DNA of 64,000 bases from Tumebacillus_A lipolyticus. GTDB taxonomy: Bacteria > Bacillota > Bacilli > Tumebacillales > Tumebacillaceae. The DNA lies in contig NZ_JBHUIO010000011.1 in assembly GCF_042682745.1 (NCBI RefSeq), forward strand, positions 434,001 through 498,000, written 5' to 3'. The notes beneath the pieces were generated by a model. It did not search any database, had not been told where the DNA came from, and saw nothing but the letters and a program-made list of their open reading frames with translations. Shown in pieces: positions 43,148-51,929 of the stretch. Made by a program: the position numbers and the translations under genes. Positions within the stretch are counted from its first letter, which is position 1. Each line of letters opens with the position of its first letter.

Positions 43148-44545
43148 ATGAGCCGACCACAAGCTATCGTCTTTATCGACACCGTATTAGCCTTGATGCT
43201 GACCCGTCGGGCAGCGTACGCAACCGATCAAGGATATCTGACCTATCTGATCGCACCGCCTTTTCCGGAAGCTCAGCTCGAAGCGCTCAGACGCTTCGAG
43301 ACGGACAACCGCGAAGGCCGCTCGATCTATACGAAAATCTATCATCCAGAAAACTTTGACCTTCAATCGCTTGGCGACCTGTTGGCGGAGATCGAGCAGG
43401 AGGCCGACCTGAAAGGTCTGATCGTCGGCAACGGCCCGTTTTCCAAAGACGGTCTGATCGGCGCACATGTGGCAACGCTGGCAGAACAGCGCGGGCTCCC
43501 TTCCCAGAATGCGGACGCGCTCTACCGGTCGAACAACAAATACTTGATGCGCGACGCACTGCGCGCAACAGGGATGAACACGATCGACTTCGGGCTGGCT
43601 GTCGATGCTGAATCAGCCCGTGCGCATGCGGAGCGCATCGGCTATCCGCTGCTGATGAAGCCGATCAACGGCGTCGCCTCGCACCTGATCTTAAAGTGCA
43701 ACGATGAGCGCGAACTGTTGGAGAACTTCCAGCTGGCGATGGAAAAAATGCCGAGCTCTTCCTTTCAAGACTTTTACTCGGGCGCGCACAGCTATCCGAA
43801 CCGCGCAGGGGAGCTCCTCCATTTCGACCCGATGCGCTCGCTGTTGATCGAGCAGTACATCCCCGGTCGCGAGGTGTCGGTCGAAGTGCTGATCACCGAA
43901 GACCGCTACATTCCGCTCCTGATTCATGACAAGATCGACCTGATCGAAGAGAGCCGCTGCGTCTACGAGAACATGGCGATCGTGCCGCCTGTGCGCTTTA
44001 GCGAAGAGGAGCGCCGCGCCCTCGAAGCTTGCGCCGCGCAGGCGGCACAGGCGGTCGGCTTGAAAAACTCGATCGCGCACATCGAGCTTCGGTACGGGGA
44101 AAACGGCCTCGGCCCGCAGGTGATCGAGATCAACCCGCGGATGGGCGGCGGCTTTATCAGCGAAAGTTTGAAGCAGATGGTCGGGATCGACTACAACCAA
44201 ACGTATGTGGAGCTGATGACCGGCACCTATCAGGCAAAAGAGACTTACGAAGTGCTGCAAGACCATCATGGAATGTTTCTGCTCTTCGCTCCACACGCCG
44301 GACTGCTGCAAGCGATCGAAGGCATCGACGAGCTGAAAGAGCTGCCGGGCATCATCCACGTCATGCAACCGGTCCCACCGGGCACCCAGATTCAAGGGGA
44401 TGACGAAGAAGTGATGTTGCTGGTCGTCTGGATGAAGTGCGACTCTGCTGATCACCTGATCGACACCTACAACAAAGCGCAGGAGATCGTCCAATTCAAG
44501 ATTGACAGGACAGAAAATTCCGACCATACACTCGCCCAAAATTAA
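43148..44545 (+). CDS. ATP-grasp ligase 2
   Basis: A 465-residue paralogue of the product at 40294 with the same length. GYPLLMKPINGVASHLI near 162-178, LIEQYIPGREVSVEVLI near 233 and VIEINPRMGGG near 327 are the ATP-grasp motifs. It is closer to ligase 3 than to ligase 1 (for instance both read NTIDFGLAVD, KNSIAHIELRYGENGLGPQ). AACTGGAGG lies eleven bases before the ATG. It is first gene of a two-ligase operon with its own promoter. It is likely to form an amide bond in the cluster's product. Confidence 0.88.
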   Translation: MSRPQAIVFIDTVLALMLTRRAAYATDQGYLTYLIAPPFPEAQLEALRRFETDNREGRSIYTKIYHPENFDLQSLGDLLAEIEQEADLKGLIVGNGPFSKDGLIGAHVATLAEQRGLPSQNADALYRSNNKYLMRDALRATGMNTIDFGLAVDAESARAHAERIGYPLLMKPINGVASHLILKCNDERELLENFQLAMEKMPSSSFQDFYSGAHSYPNRAGELLHFDPMRSLLIEQYIPGREVSVEVLITEDRYIPLLIHDKIDLIEESRCVYENMAIVPPVRFSEEERRALEACAAQAAQAVGLKNSIAHIELRYGENGLGPQVIEINPRMGGGFISESLKQMVGIDYNQTYVELMTGTYQAKETYEVLQDHHGMFLLFAPHAGLLQAIEGIDELKELPGIIHVMQPVPPGTQIQGDDEEVMLLVVWMKCDSADHLIDTYNKAQEIVQFKIDRTENSDHTLAQN

Positions 44546-44567
44546 ACCACTTGGAGGGATTGCGAAC

Positions 44568-45965
44568 ATGAGTCGTTCAAAAGCGATCGTTTTTATCGAA
44601 AACTTTCTCCCCCTCGCGCTGACCCGCCGCGCCATGTATGCGCAGGACACCGGATATAGCACCTATCTGATCACATCGGTCTTAAGCGAGCAGAACTGGA
44701 CCAGCCTGCGCAACTTTGAGGAGAACGTGCGCGAAGGAAAGCCGAGCTTCACCCGCATCTGCGAAGTGGAGCACTTCGATCTGGACACGCTGCGCTCGCT
44801 TCTGCGCGAGATCGAGCAGGAGGCGGACATCGCCGGTCTGATCACAGGCAACGGGCCGTTTTGCAAAGATGGTCTGGTCAGCGCGCATACTGCGCTCTTG
44901 GCAGAAGAGCGCAACTTGCCGTCGCAAGGCTCAGACGCGCTCTTCCGCTCGCACAACAAATTCCTGATGCGGGATGCGTTTCGGGCGAAAGGGATGAACA
45001 CGATCGACTTCGGCCTCGCCGTCGATGTGCAGTCGGCGAAGGAGCATGCGGATCGCATCGGCTATCCGGTGCTGATGAAACCGATCAACGGCGTCGCTTC
45101 CCACCTGATCTTAAAATGCAGCGATGAGACAGAGCTGATCGAGCACTTCAACCTGGCGATGGAGAAGTTGCCGCACTCCTCGTTCCAAACGCTCTATGAG
45201 GGTACGCACACCTACCCGCTGGCCAACGGTGAAGAGGTGTTTTTCGATCCGATGCGCTGCCTGCTGATCGAGCAGTACATCCCCGGACGAGAAGTGTCAG
45301 TCGAAGTGCTGATCACCGAAGATCGCTACATCGCGCTGTTGACCCAGGACAAAGCGGTGCTCACCGAAGAGAACAACTGCGTCTACGAAGACCTGTTGAT
45401 CACCCCGCCAGTCCGCTTCACCGCCGAGGAGTGCCAAGAGCTGGAAGAGTATGCGCTTGCGGCTGCCCGTGCGATCGGGCTGAAAAATTCGATCGCACAC
45501 ATCGAGCTTCGCTATGGGGAAAACGGCCTCGGCCCGCAGGTGTTGGAGATCAACCCGCGCCTCGGTGGCGGCTTCACGCACGAAAGTTTAAGAACGATGG
45601 TCGGCCTCGACTTTGTTCCCACCTATGTCGAGCTGATGTCTGGCACGTTCGAACCAAAAGAGACATATGAACGCCTCTCCGAGCCGCACGGGATGTTCCT
45701 GCTCTATGCTCCACATGCCGGGCTGTACGAGGCGGTGGAAGGTCTCGAAGAGTTGAAGCAGATGCCAGGCATCCTCAACACGATGCACCCGTTCCCCGTT
45801 GGACAGCTGATCCACGGTGACGAGGAAGAGGTTATGCTGTTGCTCGTCTGGATGAAAGGCGAATCGTACGAGCAGATCCTCGACTCCTATCAAAAGGTGA
45901 AACAGCTAGTCAAATTTAAGATCGATCCTTCTCAAAAGCCGACCGGGTCGAACATCGTTCGCTAG
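44568..45965 (+). CDS. ATP-grasp ligase 3
   Basis: The third 465-residue paralogue. GYPVLMKPINGVASHLI, LIEQYIPGREVSVEVLI and VLEINPRLGGG mark the ATP-grasp core. The ATG at 44568 is chosen because TTGGAGGGA lies about nine bases upstream and because the resulting N terminus aligns with the other two ligases; the frame is open 22 codons further into the preceding gene. It starts 22 bases after ligase 2 and is followed by a good terminator. High similarity to ligase 2 suggests a recent duplication with a change of substrate. Confidence 0.88.
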   Translation: MSRSKAIVFIENFLPLALTRRAMYAQDTGYSTYLITSVLSEQNWTSLRNFEENVREGKPSFTRICEVEHFDLDTLRSLLREIEQEADIAGLITGNGPFCKDGLVSAHTALLAEERNLPSQGSDALFRSHNKFLMRDAFRAKGMNTIDFGLAVDVQSAKEHADRIGYPVLMKPINGVASHLILKCSDETELIEHFNLAMEKLPHSSFQTLYEGTHTYPLANGEEVFFDPMRCLLIEQYIPGREVSVEVLITEDRYIALLTQDKAVLTEENNCVYEDLLITPPVRFTAEECQELEEYALAAARAIGLKNSIAHIELRYGENGLGPQVLEINPRLGGGFTHESLRTMVGLDFVPTYVELMSGTFEPKETYERLSEPHGMFLLYAPHAGLYEAVEGLEELKQMPGILNTMHPFPVGQLIHGDEEEVMLLLVWMKGESYEQILDSYQKVKQLVKFKIDPSQKPTGSNIVR

Positions 45966-46097
45966 GGACACAAGTCAGCTTGCACAGAAGATGACTGCCA
46001 ATATCGGACTGCGCGGACGCTTCTGTTGGCACGCTCAGTTTCGCTTCGGCAGATTTCCCTGCTTGGCTTGTCGACCAACGATTTCCTTCACAAACAA

Positions 46098-46133
46098 AAA
46101 CCAAGTCCCTGTTGCTACGGGGCTTGGTTTTTT
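46098..46133 (+). terminator. Terminator of the second ligase operon
   Basis: A 12-bp stem AAACCAAGTCCC/GGGGCTTGGTTT (one wobble pair) with a nine-base loop and a run of T. Confidence 0.85.
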
Positions 46134-46209
46134 AGGTGGTGCAGCACTTGCCTGATGTCATTCACGCTGTTTTCGAGTGGCTCACATTCGCTCACCTAGC
46201 GATTCGCCC

Positions 46210-46722
46210 TCATTCAATCGAAGCTACTTCTAGCCTCAGAATGTATTCTTCAATTTCCTCGCCGCGTGCGTTCGCATAGCCTTTGTCCTCTCCGCAGATC
46301 AGAAATCCGCACTTCTCCAACACGCGAAATGAGCCGATGTTGTCCTTGGCAACACGAGCGTACAGCGGGCGCGTCCCCACCTGATGGATAAACTCTGACA
46401 GCGCGCGAGTCGCTATCCCCTTGCCCCAGTATTGCTTGCCCAACCAGTATGCGACCGTCTGATGACCAAAGAATTCAAATTGCAGGACGTTGCCCGCCAC
46501 CTGCCCTTCGAAGAGCACCGTCTTTTTGATGTTCGCCTCGTTGCCCATCACCTTGTTCCAATGCTGCATAAATGCTTCGCGATCCTCCGGGTCTTTCGCC
46601 GTGAAAGCGGCCATGCGGTTCGCCTCCCGATCCAGTTGATACTCAAAGAAGATCGGGAGATCATCTACTGTCATGTCCCGCAACTGTACTTCGTCTGTCA
46701 GCAATGGTTTCATATCTATCAC
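46210..46722 (-). CDS. GNAT acetyltransferase of the RimJ/RimL type
   Basis: A 170-residue GNAT protein. VQLRDMTVDDLPIFFEYQLD opens the fold, the acetyl-CoA loop is YWLGKQYWGKGIATRAL near 92-108, and NIGSFRVLEKCGF near 132 is the final motif. It converges on the ATP-grasp operon, from which a terminator separates it. It might acetylate the cluster's product for self-resistance, or be unrelated. The start is unsure: GTG at 46722 is close to AAAGGAG and ATG three codons later is far from it. Confidence 0.85.
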   Translation of the reverse strand: MIDMKPLLTDEVQLRDMTVDDLPIFFEYQLDREANRMAAFTAKDPEDREAFMQHWNKVMGNEANIKKTVLFEGQVAGNVLQFEFFGHQTVAYWLGKQYWGKGIATRALSEFIHQVGTRPLYARVAKDNIGSFRVLEKCGFLICGEDKGYANARGEEIEEYILRLEVASIE

Positions 46723-47035
46723 ACGCTCCTTTAGATGAATGGCATGGCGGAATCTTCGGACAATCTCGTTTCCCCTCTAGTATACCAAAACCATCCATTC
46801 TCGTGATCATCATCGCTGCACACCTGTCAGATCGCCGCTCGAAAGAAGTCTCCTAGCAGGCTGGGGAATACGATTCATCAACTTCTGACCAGAGCCGCTC
46901 AGCCTTTCATCGAGGCGGGAGGCGGGGGACATGCCAGCAGCTGTACATCGTCAGACAGGCATCAGACATCCCGAAAACAAAGCCACCCCGCTCCAACGGT
47001 GGAAGCGGGGTGGCCATCATCTGCAATCGACCTGC
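46723..47035. other. Intergenic region between GNAT and the acetyltransferase YvoF-like gene
   Basis: Apart from the terminator at 46974-47014 I see no gene, repeat or RNA in it. Confidence 0.6.
46974..47014 (-). terminator. Terminator of the yvoD-ppaX-yvoF group
   Basis: The stem GCCACCCCGCT/AGCGGGGTGGC, extended by two pairs past a bulged A, is followed on the minus strand by TTTGTTTT. Confidence 0.75.
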
Positions 47036-47605
47036 TCAGTGCAAGATCGTATTGCTGTCATCTTGAATTTCTTCTTCTGCATCCTCCGAGCTGCCGACTT
47101 GACTGCGCACCTGATCGGAAGGCTCCCCACTGCGGATCAGACGAATCGGGTTGCCCCCTACAAACGCACCGGCCGGCACGTCTCGATTGACCAAAGAGCC
47201 CGCTGCGACCACAGCGTCATCACCGATGGTGATGCCGGGCAACAGCGTGCAGTTCGCGCCGATCATCACGTTGTCCCCGATGCTGACGCGACCAAGGCGG
47301 TATTCTTTCGTCAGGTACTCATGCGCGAGGATCGTCGTGTTGTAGCCGATGATCGTGTTGCGCCCGATCGAGATCAACTCGGGGTACATCACATCCATCA
47401 TCACCATCATCGCAACGGCAGTCTGATCGCCAATCTTCATGCCCAAAAAGGTGCGATAGAGCCAATTTTTCATCTTGAGAAATGGCGTGTAGCGGGAGAT
47501 CTGGATCACCACAAAATTTTTCACGACTTTCCAAAAGCTGACCGTTTGATAGAGCTGCCAGAGAGCATTTGCTCCCTCGACAGGATAACGAACCGTCTTG
47601 CGCAT
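47036..47605 (-). CDS. YvoF-like hexapeptide-repeat acyltransferase
   Basis: A 189-residue protein with a left-handed beta-helix built from hexapeptide repeats (about 80-155, e.g. ISIGRNTIIGYNTTI, VSIGDNVMIGANCTLLPGITIGDDAVVAAGSLV) and the VGGNPIRLIR end typical of maltose/galactoside O-acetyltransferases. GAGGTGACTT leads to the ATG. It lies three bases after ppaX, matching the B. subtilis order ppaX-yvoF. The acetylated substrate is unknown. The C-terminal 30 residues are acidic and polar. Confidence 0.85.
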   Translation of the reverse strand: MRKTVRYPVEGANALWQLYQTVSFWKVVKNFVVIQISRYTPFLKMKNWLYRTFLGMKIGDQTAVAMMVMMDVMYPELISIGRNTIIGYNTTILAHEYLTKEYRLGRVSIGDNVMIGANCTLLPGITIGDDAVVAAGSLVNRDVPAGAFVGGNPIRLIRSGEPSDQVRSQVGSSEDAEEEIQDDSNTILH

Positions 47606-47608
47606 AAG

Positions 47609-48253
47609 TCACCTCGTTTTGAGCAGTATCGCTTGCAGTTCGTTCATGTCTTGCACGATATAATCTGGGTTGTAGGTGCGCAAGCCCGCTTCTCCGCGCA
47701 GGCTCCACGCCACCGCAACCGTCTTCACGTTCGCCGCCTGTCCCCCGAGAATATCGTAAGGCGAATCGCCGACCATCAGCGTCTGCTCAGGATCGGCGCC
47801 GAGCTGTTCCATCGCGAGCAAGAGCGGATCGGGATGCGGCTTGTGCTTCTCCGTATCATCCGCTGTGACAAACGAATCGAAGTACGGGCCGATCTTCGCC
47901 AACTCCCACCCCATCTGCGCGGTCAAGCGCCGCTTGGAGGTGACGATCGCCATCTTGATCCCGTTTCGATGCAAGTTAACCAAGACGTCGCGCACCTGTG
48001 GAAACTCTTTGACCAACAGGTCATGTTGCTCCACGTTGTACTTGCGATAGGTGGCGGCCAACTCCTCGGAGCGTCCGGGCGCAAACCGCTCCATCTGAGC
48101 GAACAACGGCTCGCCCAAGTGGGGCAAAACGTCCGCACGGGTATACTTGCCCGGCAGGTGATGTTCCAACGTATGCTCAAAGGAGCGCAAAATCAGCTCG
48201 TTCGTATCGAGCAGCGTTCCGTCCAGATCAAACAGGACATAACGGTAATTCAT
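47609..48253 (-). CDS. ppaX: PpaX, pyrophosphatase linked to HPr regulation
   Basis: A 214-residue HAD-family hydrolase. Motif I is FDLDGTLLDT (Asp9, Asp11), motif II is IVTSKRR near 108, the motif III lysine is in KHKPHPDP near 137 and motif IV is MVGDSPYDI near 163. In B. subtilis PpaX hydrolyses the pyrophosphate released when HprK dephosphorylates Ser-HPr, and hprK lies nearby upstream here too. GGGAGGG is eight bases before the ATG at 48253. A general phosphoglycolate-phosphatase-like role cannot be excluded. Confidence 0.85.
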   Translation of the reverse strand: MNYRYVLFDLDGTLLDTNELILRSFEHTLEHHLPGKYTRADVLPHLGEPLFAQMERFAPGRSEELAATYRKYNVEQHDLLVKEFPQVRDVLVNLHRNGIKMAIVTSKRRLTAQMGWELAKIGPYFDSFVTADDTEKHKPHPDPLLLAMEQLGADPEQTLMVGDSPYDILGGQAANVKTVAVAWSLRGEAGLRTYNPDYIVQDMNELQAILLKTR

Positions 48254-48278
48254 GTTCAGTACCCTCCCACAGGATCGG

Positions 48279-49226
48279 CTAGGAGGAGAGGCGATTTTGT
48301 GCAACGACAGGCCGCGGTCGCTTCGCACGCCAGATGCGGGCGAGGATCACCGTCAGCACGAGCGCAGCGATCAAGCGTATCGCGAGCAGATACCACCCGT
48401 TCACCCCGAGCGGCAAAAAGATCAGCGTGTCTTCCACCACCGCGTGACAAAGCACCAAAAAGACCATCAGCAGGTACAATTCACGCTTTTCGATCGGATT
48501 CTCTCGCGTCGCTTCCAAGATCACGCCCGCCCCGTAAGCCAGGCCAAACCAAATGCCTGCCAACAGGGGGATGGCCGCCTTTTCAGACATGCCGAGCATG
48601 CGCATCACAGGCGTCATCTTTTGCGCCAGCCGATCGAGCACCTTCCGCTCTTTCAGCACCTGAATCAGCATCATCAAGGGGATGACGATCAGCGCCAGTT
48701 GCCAGATCGCCCTCCAGATCGTGCTCGCCACCTCTCCGAGCAGCGCTCCGAACGGCATCTCCCACAGATAGGCGAGATGGCTGTACTGTCCGGCCACGCC
48801 GCCCACCTGATTGCCGAGGACGAGATGGAGCGCGATCCCCCCGGCGAACGCCATGCCCAAGCGCACGATCACGATCACCAGGCTGTTCAAGCCGAGGCGC
48901 TTCGCCACAGCCGTCTCCACAAACAGGTTGTGACAAAATGACAGCATGACGCAGAGGATGAGCACCTCAGGCGGTGCCAGCGCCAGCGAAAACATCGCAC
49001 CGATCGCCGCATACAAATTCAAGATAAAGCCTAACGCCAATGCGATCGACGCTTCGCCCGGCAATCCGACGATTCCCATCAGCGGTGCAAACAGCTGCAC
49101 GATCCATTCGATGACAGGCGTGTGCTTGAGCAGCGAGACGATCAGCGTGATCGGCACGATCACTTTCCCCAAAACCCACGTGGTCCTCAACCCCGACTGC
49201 CATCCACGATACAGGACGCCTTGCAC
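48279..49226 (-). CDS. YvoD-like nucleoside-recognition (Gate) domain membrane protein
   Basis: A 315-residue membrane protein with about eight helices and two half-repeats typical of SpmA/SpmB/nucleoside-recognition (Gate) proteins. LYAAIGAMFSLAL near 75 and WFGLAYGAGVILE near 225 are in equivalent positions. The order hprK - yvoD - ppaX - yvoF matches B. subtilis, although lgt, which lies there, is missing here. GTG at 49226 with AGGTGA five bases upstream is preferred over a GTG three codons earlier. Function unknown. Confidence 0.78.
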   Translation of the reverse strand: MQGVLYRGWQSGLRTTWVLGKVIVPITLIVSLLKHTPVIEWIVQLFAPLMGIVGLPGEASIALALGFILNLYAAIGAMFSLALAPPEVLILCVMLSFCHNLFVETAVAKRLGLNSLVIVIVRLGMAFAGGIALHLVLGNQVGGVAGQYSHLAYLWEMPFGALLGEVASTIWRAIWQLALIVIPLMMLIQVLKERKVLDRLAQKMTPVMRMLGMSEKAAIPLLAGIWFGLAYGAGVILEATRENPIEKRELYLLMVFLVLCHAVVEDTLIFLPLGVNGWYLLAIRLIAALVLTVILARIWRAKRPRPVVAQNRLSS

Positions 49227-49280
49227 GCCTCTCACCTACCAATCCGATCTCGTACAATCATTCATCGCTCCATTATAGCA

Positions 49281-49309
49281 TAAAGAGGCCCGCAACTTGC
49301 ACGGACCTC
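49281..49309 (-). terminator. Terminator of the M23 peptidase gene
   Basis: The stem GAGGTCCG/CGGGCCTC (one wobble) is followed on the minus strand by TTTATG. It lies about 20 bases past the stop. Confidence 0.6.
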
Positions 49310-49328
49310 AAGAAACACATTTCAGATC

Positions 49329-50801
49329 TTACATGTAAGAGCTTGGGTTGACCGGCATGCCGTTGATGCGCACCTCATAGTGCAGATGCGAACCTGTCGA
49401 CCAGCCTGTAGAACCGACGCCGCCAATATACTGACCTTTGCTGACCGACTGACCTGGCGAGACGCCCACCGAGCTCAGATGACCGTACAGCGAGACGATG
49501 CCATTGCCGTGCGAAATGCGGATGCAGTTGCCATACCCGTCGTTCGCGTTGCCGGCAAAGATGACAGTTCCCGAGTTGGACGAGTAGACAGCAGTGCCGG
49601 TCGCCGCCGCGATGTCGATCGCCAAGTGCGGTCGACCACCGCGATTCTCCCCGTAGTAAGAGGAGATGTAGCCGCCGCCGATCGGATAGGCCCAGCTGCC
49701 GCCGCCGACCGTCTTCACCGCTCCGTTGTAGGAGCCGTACGTCTGACGCTTTTTGGTGCCTTTGGCGATGATCTCTTTGACCGGCTGGGACAGCTCTTCC
49801 TCGCTCAGCACCTCTTCCTTGCTGATGAGGCCGTTTTTGCGGGTGACCTTGACCACCTGCTTCACTTTGCCAGTCTCGCCCTCTTGGACGACTTCCTCTT
49901 CGCCAACGTACAGCGAGTCGCTCTCTTTGTACTCGATCTCGTAATTCTTGATGATCTCACGAGTCTCTTCGGTGACAGCCTGCACGCTGATCAGCGGCTC
50001 TTTCGCCACCAGGTTGATCTGCTGCCCTTCACCGATCGCATCGATGTTGGCGATGTTCGGGTTGGCCTCTTGCAACTGCTCGACCGTCATCGCATGCTTC
50101 GTCGCGATGTCCCACATCGAGTCACCACGAGATACCACGTAAGCTCGCTGCTCGTTCACACCTTCGGCGATCAGCTTGAAAGCTGCCTCAAACGGCGCAA
50201 CTTTCTGCACTTCGTCCTTGACTTTGATGAAGTCGACCTGTTCAGCGAGCGATACTTGCGCATGATCTTCCGGCTTGACGTACTGCGCTTTCAGCTTATC
50301 GATCAGCATCTGCGCAGTCTCTTCATCCTGAACGGTGACCAGATCGCGACCATCGACGCGAATCACGACCAGCTCAGCATATTCTTTTGTCGATTCGACG
50401 ATCGCGTTTGCAACGACGATCTCGTTGGTCGCCCGCACATGCTGATGCACCGGCTGGAAGGTGACCTCCACCTTCATCTCGCTTCCGAGCGACTTGATCG
50501 TCTCATCGATCGAAGCTTTGTCGGCGACCACACCTTGATAGTCGCCATCTATGTACACCCGATAAACATGGTTCGTAGCTGTAACTTTTTCTGCGAATGT
50601 ATATACACCGACCGAAGTCAGCACCAATACTGCCATAGCTGCTGCCGAATTGCGAAGACGGAACGTGCCTTTGAGCTCCGCAACCCAATATTCTTTGATC
50701 TGCCGCCAATTGATGTTCAAAAGATAGTCTCTTACCCTTGTAACGCTGCCAGCTACAAGCCTACGACCGCGGTCGTTTCGTACTTCTGTCAGCTTACCCA
50801 T
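49329..50801 (-). CDS. Membrane-anchored M23 peptidase with LysM and G5 domains
   Basis: A 490-residue cell-wall enzyme. A basic cytoplasmic stretch and one membrane helix (about 52-70) anchor it. A long middle region is followed by a LysM domain (about 222-266, VVSRGDSMWDIATKHAMTVEQLQEANPN) that binds peptidoglycan, a G5 domain (about 270-350) and the lysostaphin-like M23 domain (about 375-490). Zinc ligands are visible in RPHLAIDIA and GSHLHYEV. It should cut peptide cross-links in growth or sporulation. GGGGGAGG precedes the ATG at 50801 by about eight bases. It follows hprK on the same strand, separated by a terminator. Confidence 0.92.
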   Translation of the reverse strand: MGKLTEVRNDRGRRLVAGSVTRVRDYLLNINWRQIKEYWVAELKGTFRLRNSAAAMAVLVLTSVGVYTFAEKVTATNHVYRVYIDGDYQGVVADKASIDETIKSLGSEMKVEVTFQPVHQHVRATNEIVVANAIVESTKEYAELVVIRVDGRDLVTVQDEETAQMLIDKLKAQYVKPEDHAQVSLAEQVDFIKVKDEVQKVAPFEAAFKLIAEGVNEQRAYVVSRGDSMWDIATKHAMTVEQLQEANPNIANIDAIGEGQQINLVAKEPLISVQAVTEETREIIKNYEIEYKESDSLYVGEEEVVQEGETGKVKQVVKVTRKNGLISKEEVLSEEELSQPVKEIIAKGTKKRQTYGSYNGAVKTVGGGSWAYPIGGGYISSYYGENRGGRPHLAIDIAAATGTAVYSSNSGTVIFAGNANDGYGNCIRISHGNGIVSLYGHLSSVGVSPGQSVSKGQYIGGVGSTGWSTGSHLHYEVRINGMPVNPSSYM

Positions 50802-50972
50802 GATATACCTCCCCCGTAACGCACCATCACCCAACCATGCGAACTTTAGTTCGCATTTACCCATTGTGTTAGACGGACATTAACTATAATAAAATCCGAT
50901 ATTCTGTATTCGACAAAATACTACACGTTCCTGCCCAAAATAAGAAAAAAGAAAAATTTGTTACCAGCCCAT

Positions 50973-51009
50973 AAAAAAGGGAAAGCTCTCTCAATCGAGA
51001 AAGCTTTCC
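50973..51009 (-). terminator. Terminator of galE-hprK
   Basis: A 13-bp stem (50980-50992 with 50997-51009, one wobble pair) contains the last codons and stop of hprK and is followed on the minus strand by six T. Confidence 0.85.
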
Positions 51010-51929
51010 GGCTTCATGCTGCTCAACATCTTTTCTGACAAGTCTCGCGCCGCATTATGACCCATTCGTTTCAGCCGCTGATTCATCGCAGCGACTTCTA
51101 AAATAACCGCTAAATTACGACCAGGTCTTACGGGCAGAGTTAAGAGCGGAACGTCCACATCGAGGATTTTTGTCGTCTCCTCGTCCAACCCCAGACGATC
51201 ATAGGCGACATTGTCCTCCCACATCGTCAGCTTGATCACCAGCTCCAAATCTTTCTGCGTTCGAATCGCGCCCGCGCCGAACAGCGTCATCACGTTCAGC
51301 ACGCCCAAGCCGCGGATTTCGATCAGATGGCGCAACATCTCAGGCGATGTCCCCTCCAGTTGCGTTTCGCCGATGCGTCTGATCTCCACCGCATCATCGG
51401 CGACCAGCCGGTGCCCACGCTTGACCAGTTCCAGCGCCGTCTCGCTCTTCCCGATGCCGCTTACGCCGGTGATCAGGATGCCGATGCCGTACACATCGAC
51501 CAGCACGCCATGAAGCAGCGTTTCCTTGGCCAGCTTTTTGTCGAGGTAGGATTGCAGGCGACCGCTCAGCTTCGCGGTCGAATAGGAGGCGCGCAAGATC
51601 GGCAGCGAGTTCTGTCGCGCCGCGACGAGCAGCTGGGCGGGAACCTCCATATCGCGGCTGACGATCAGGCAGGGCGTCTGCTCATAGGAGCAGATCAGCT
51701 CGGCGCGCTCTCGCTGCAGCAGATCATCCATCCCTTCGAAAAAGGTGACTTCCGTTCGCCCCATCACCTGCACGCGCTCCGCCGGGTGATAGGTAAAAAA
51801 CCCGGCCAGTGCAAGTCCGGGTCGATTGATCTCCGAAACGGCGATCAGACGGCTCATGTCTGCCGCTTCGTTGACCAGCTCCAGTTCGAGGTCGCGGCGA
51901 AGCTCCTCAACTGTGAACGTCTTGATCAT
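50991..51929 (-). CDS. hprK: HPr kinase/phosphorylase
   Basis: A 312-residue bifunctional enzyme that phosphorylates and dephosphorylates Ser46 of HPr, the main switch of carbon catabolite control in Firmicutes. Walker A is GVSGIGKS (155-162), the catalytic His lies in LLHGVLVDVYG near 140, and the family signature EIRGLGVLNV is at 204-213. The ATG overlaps the stop of the epimerase gene (TGATG). Its target HPr (9530) and the associated pyrophosphatase PpaX (47609) are encoded in this window. Confidence 0.96.
   Translation of the reverse strand: MIKTFTVEELRRDLELELVNEAADMSRLIAVSEINRPGLALAGFFTYHPAERVQVMGRTEVTFFEGMDDLLQRERAELICSYEQTPCLIVSRDMEVPAQLLVAARQNSLPILRASYSTAKLSGRLQSYLDKKLAKETLLHGVLVDVYGIGILITGVSGIGKSETALELVKRGHRLVADDAVEIRRIGETQLEGTSPEMLRHLIEIRGLGVLNVMTLFGAGAIRTQKDLELVIKLTMWEDNVAYDRLGLDEETTKILDVDVPLLTLPVRPGRNLAVILEVAAMNQRLKRMGHNAARDLSEKMLSSMKPESFLD

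Noticed and set aside
45916..46104. 62-codon minus-strand frame after ligase 3
   Set aside because: No ribosome site, overlaps the ligase gene and the terminator, and has no recognisable motif.
46931..48685. Plus-strand open frame of more than 580 codons across yvoF and ppaX
   Set aside because: Shadow of three well-supported minus-strand genes.
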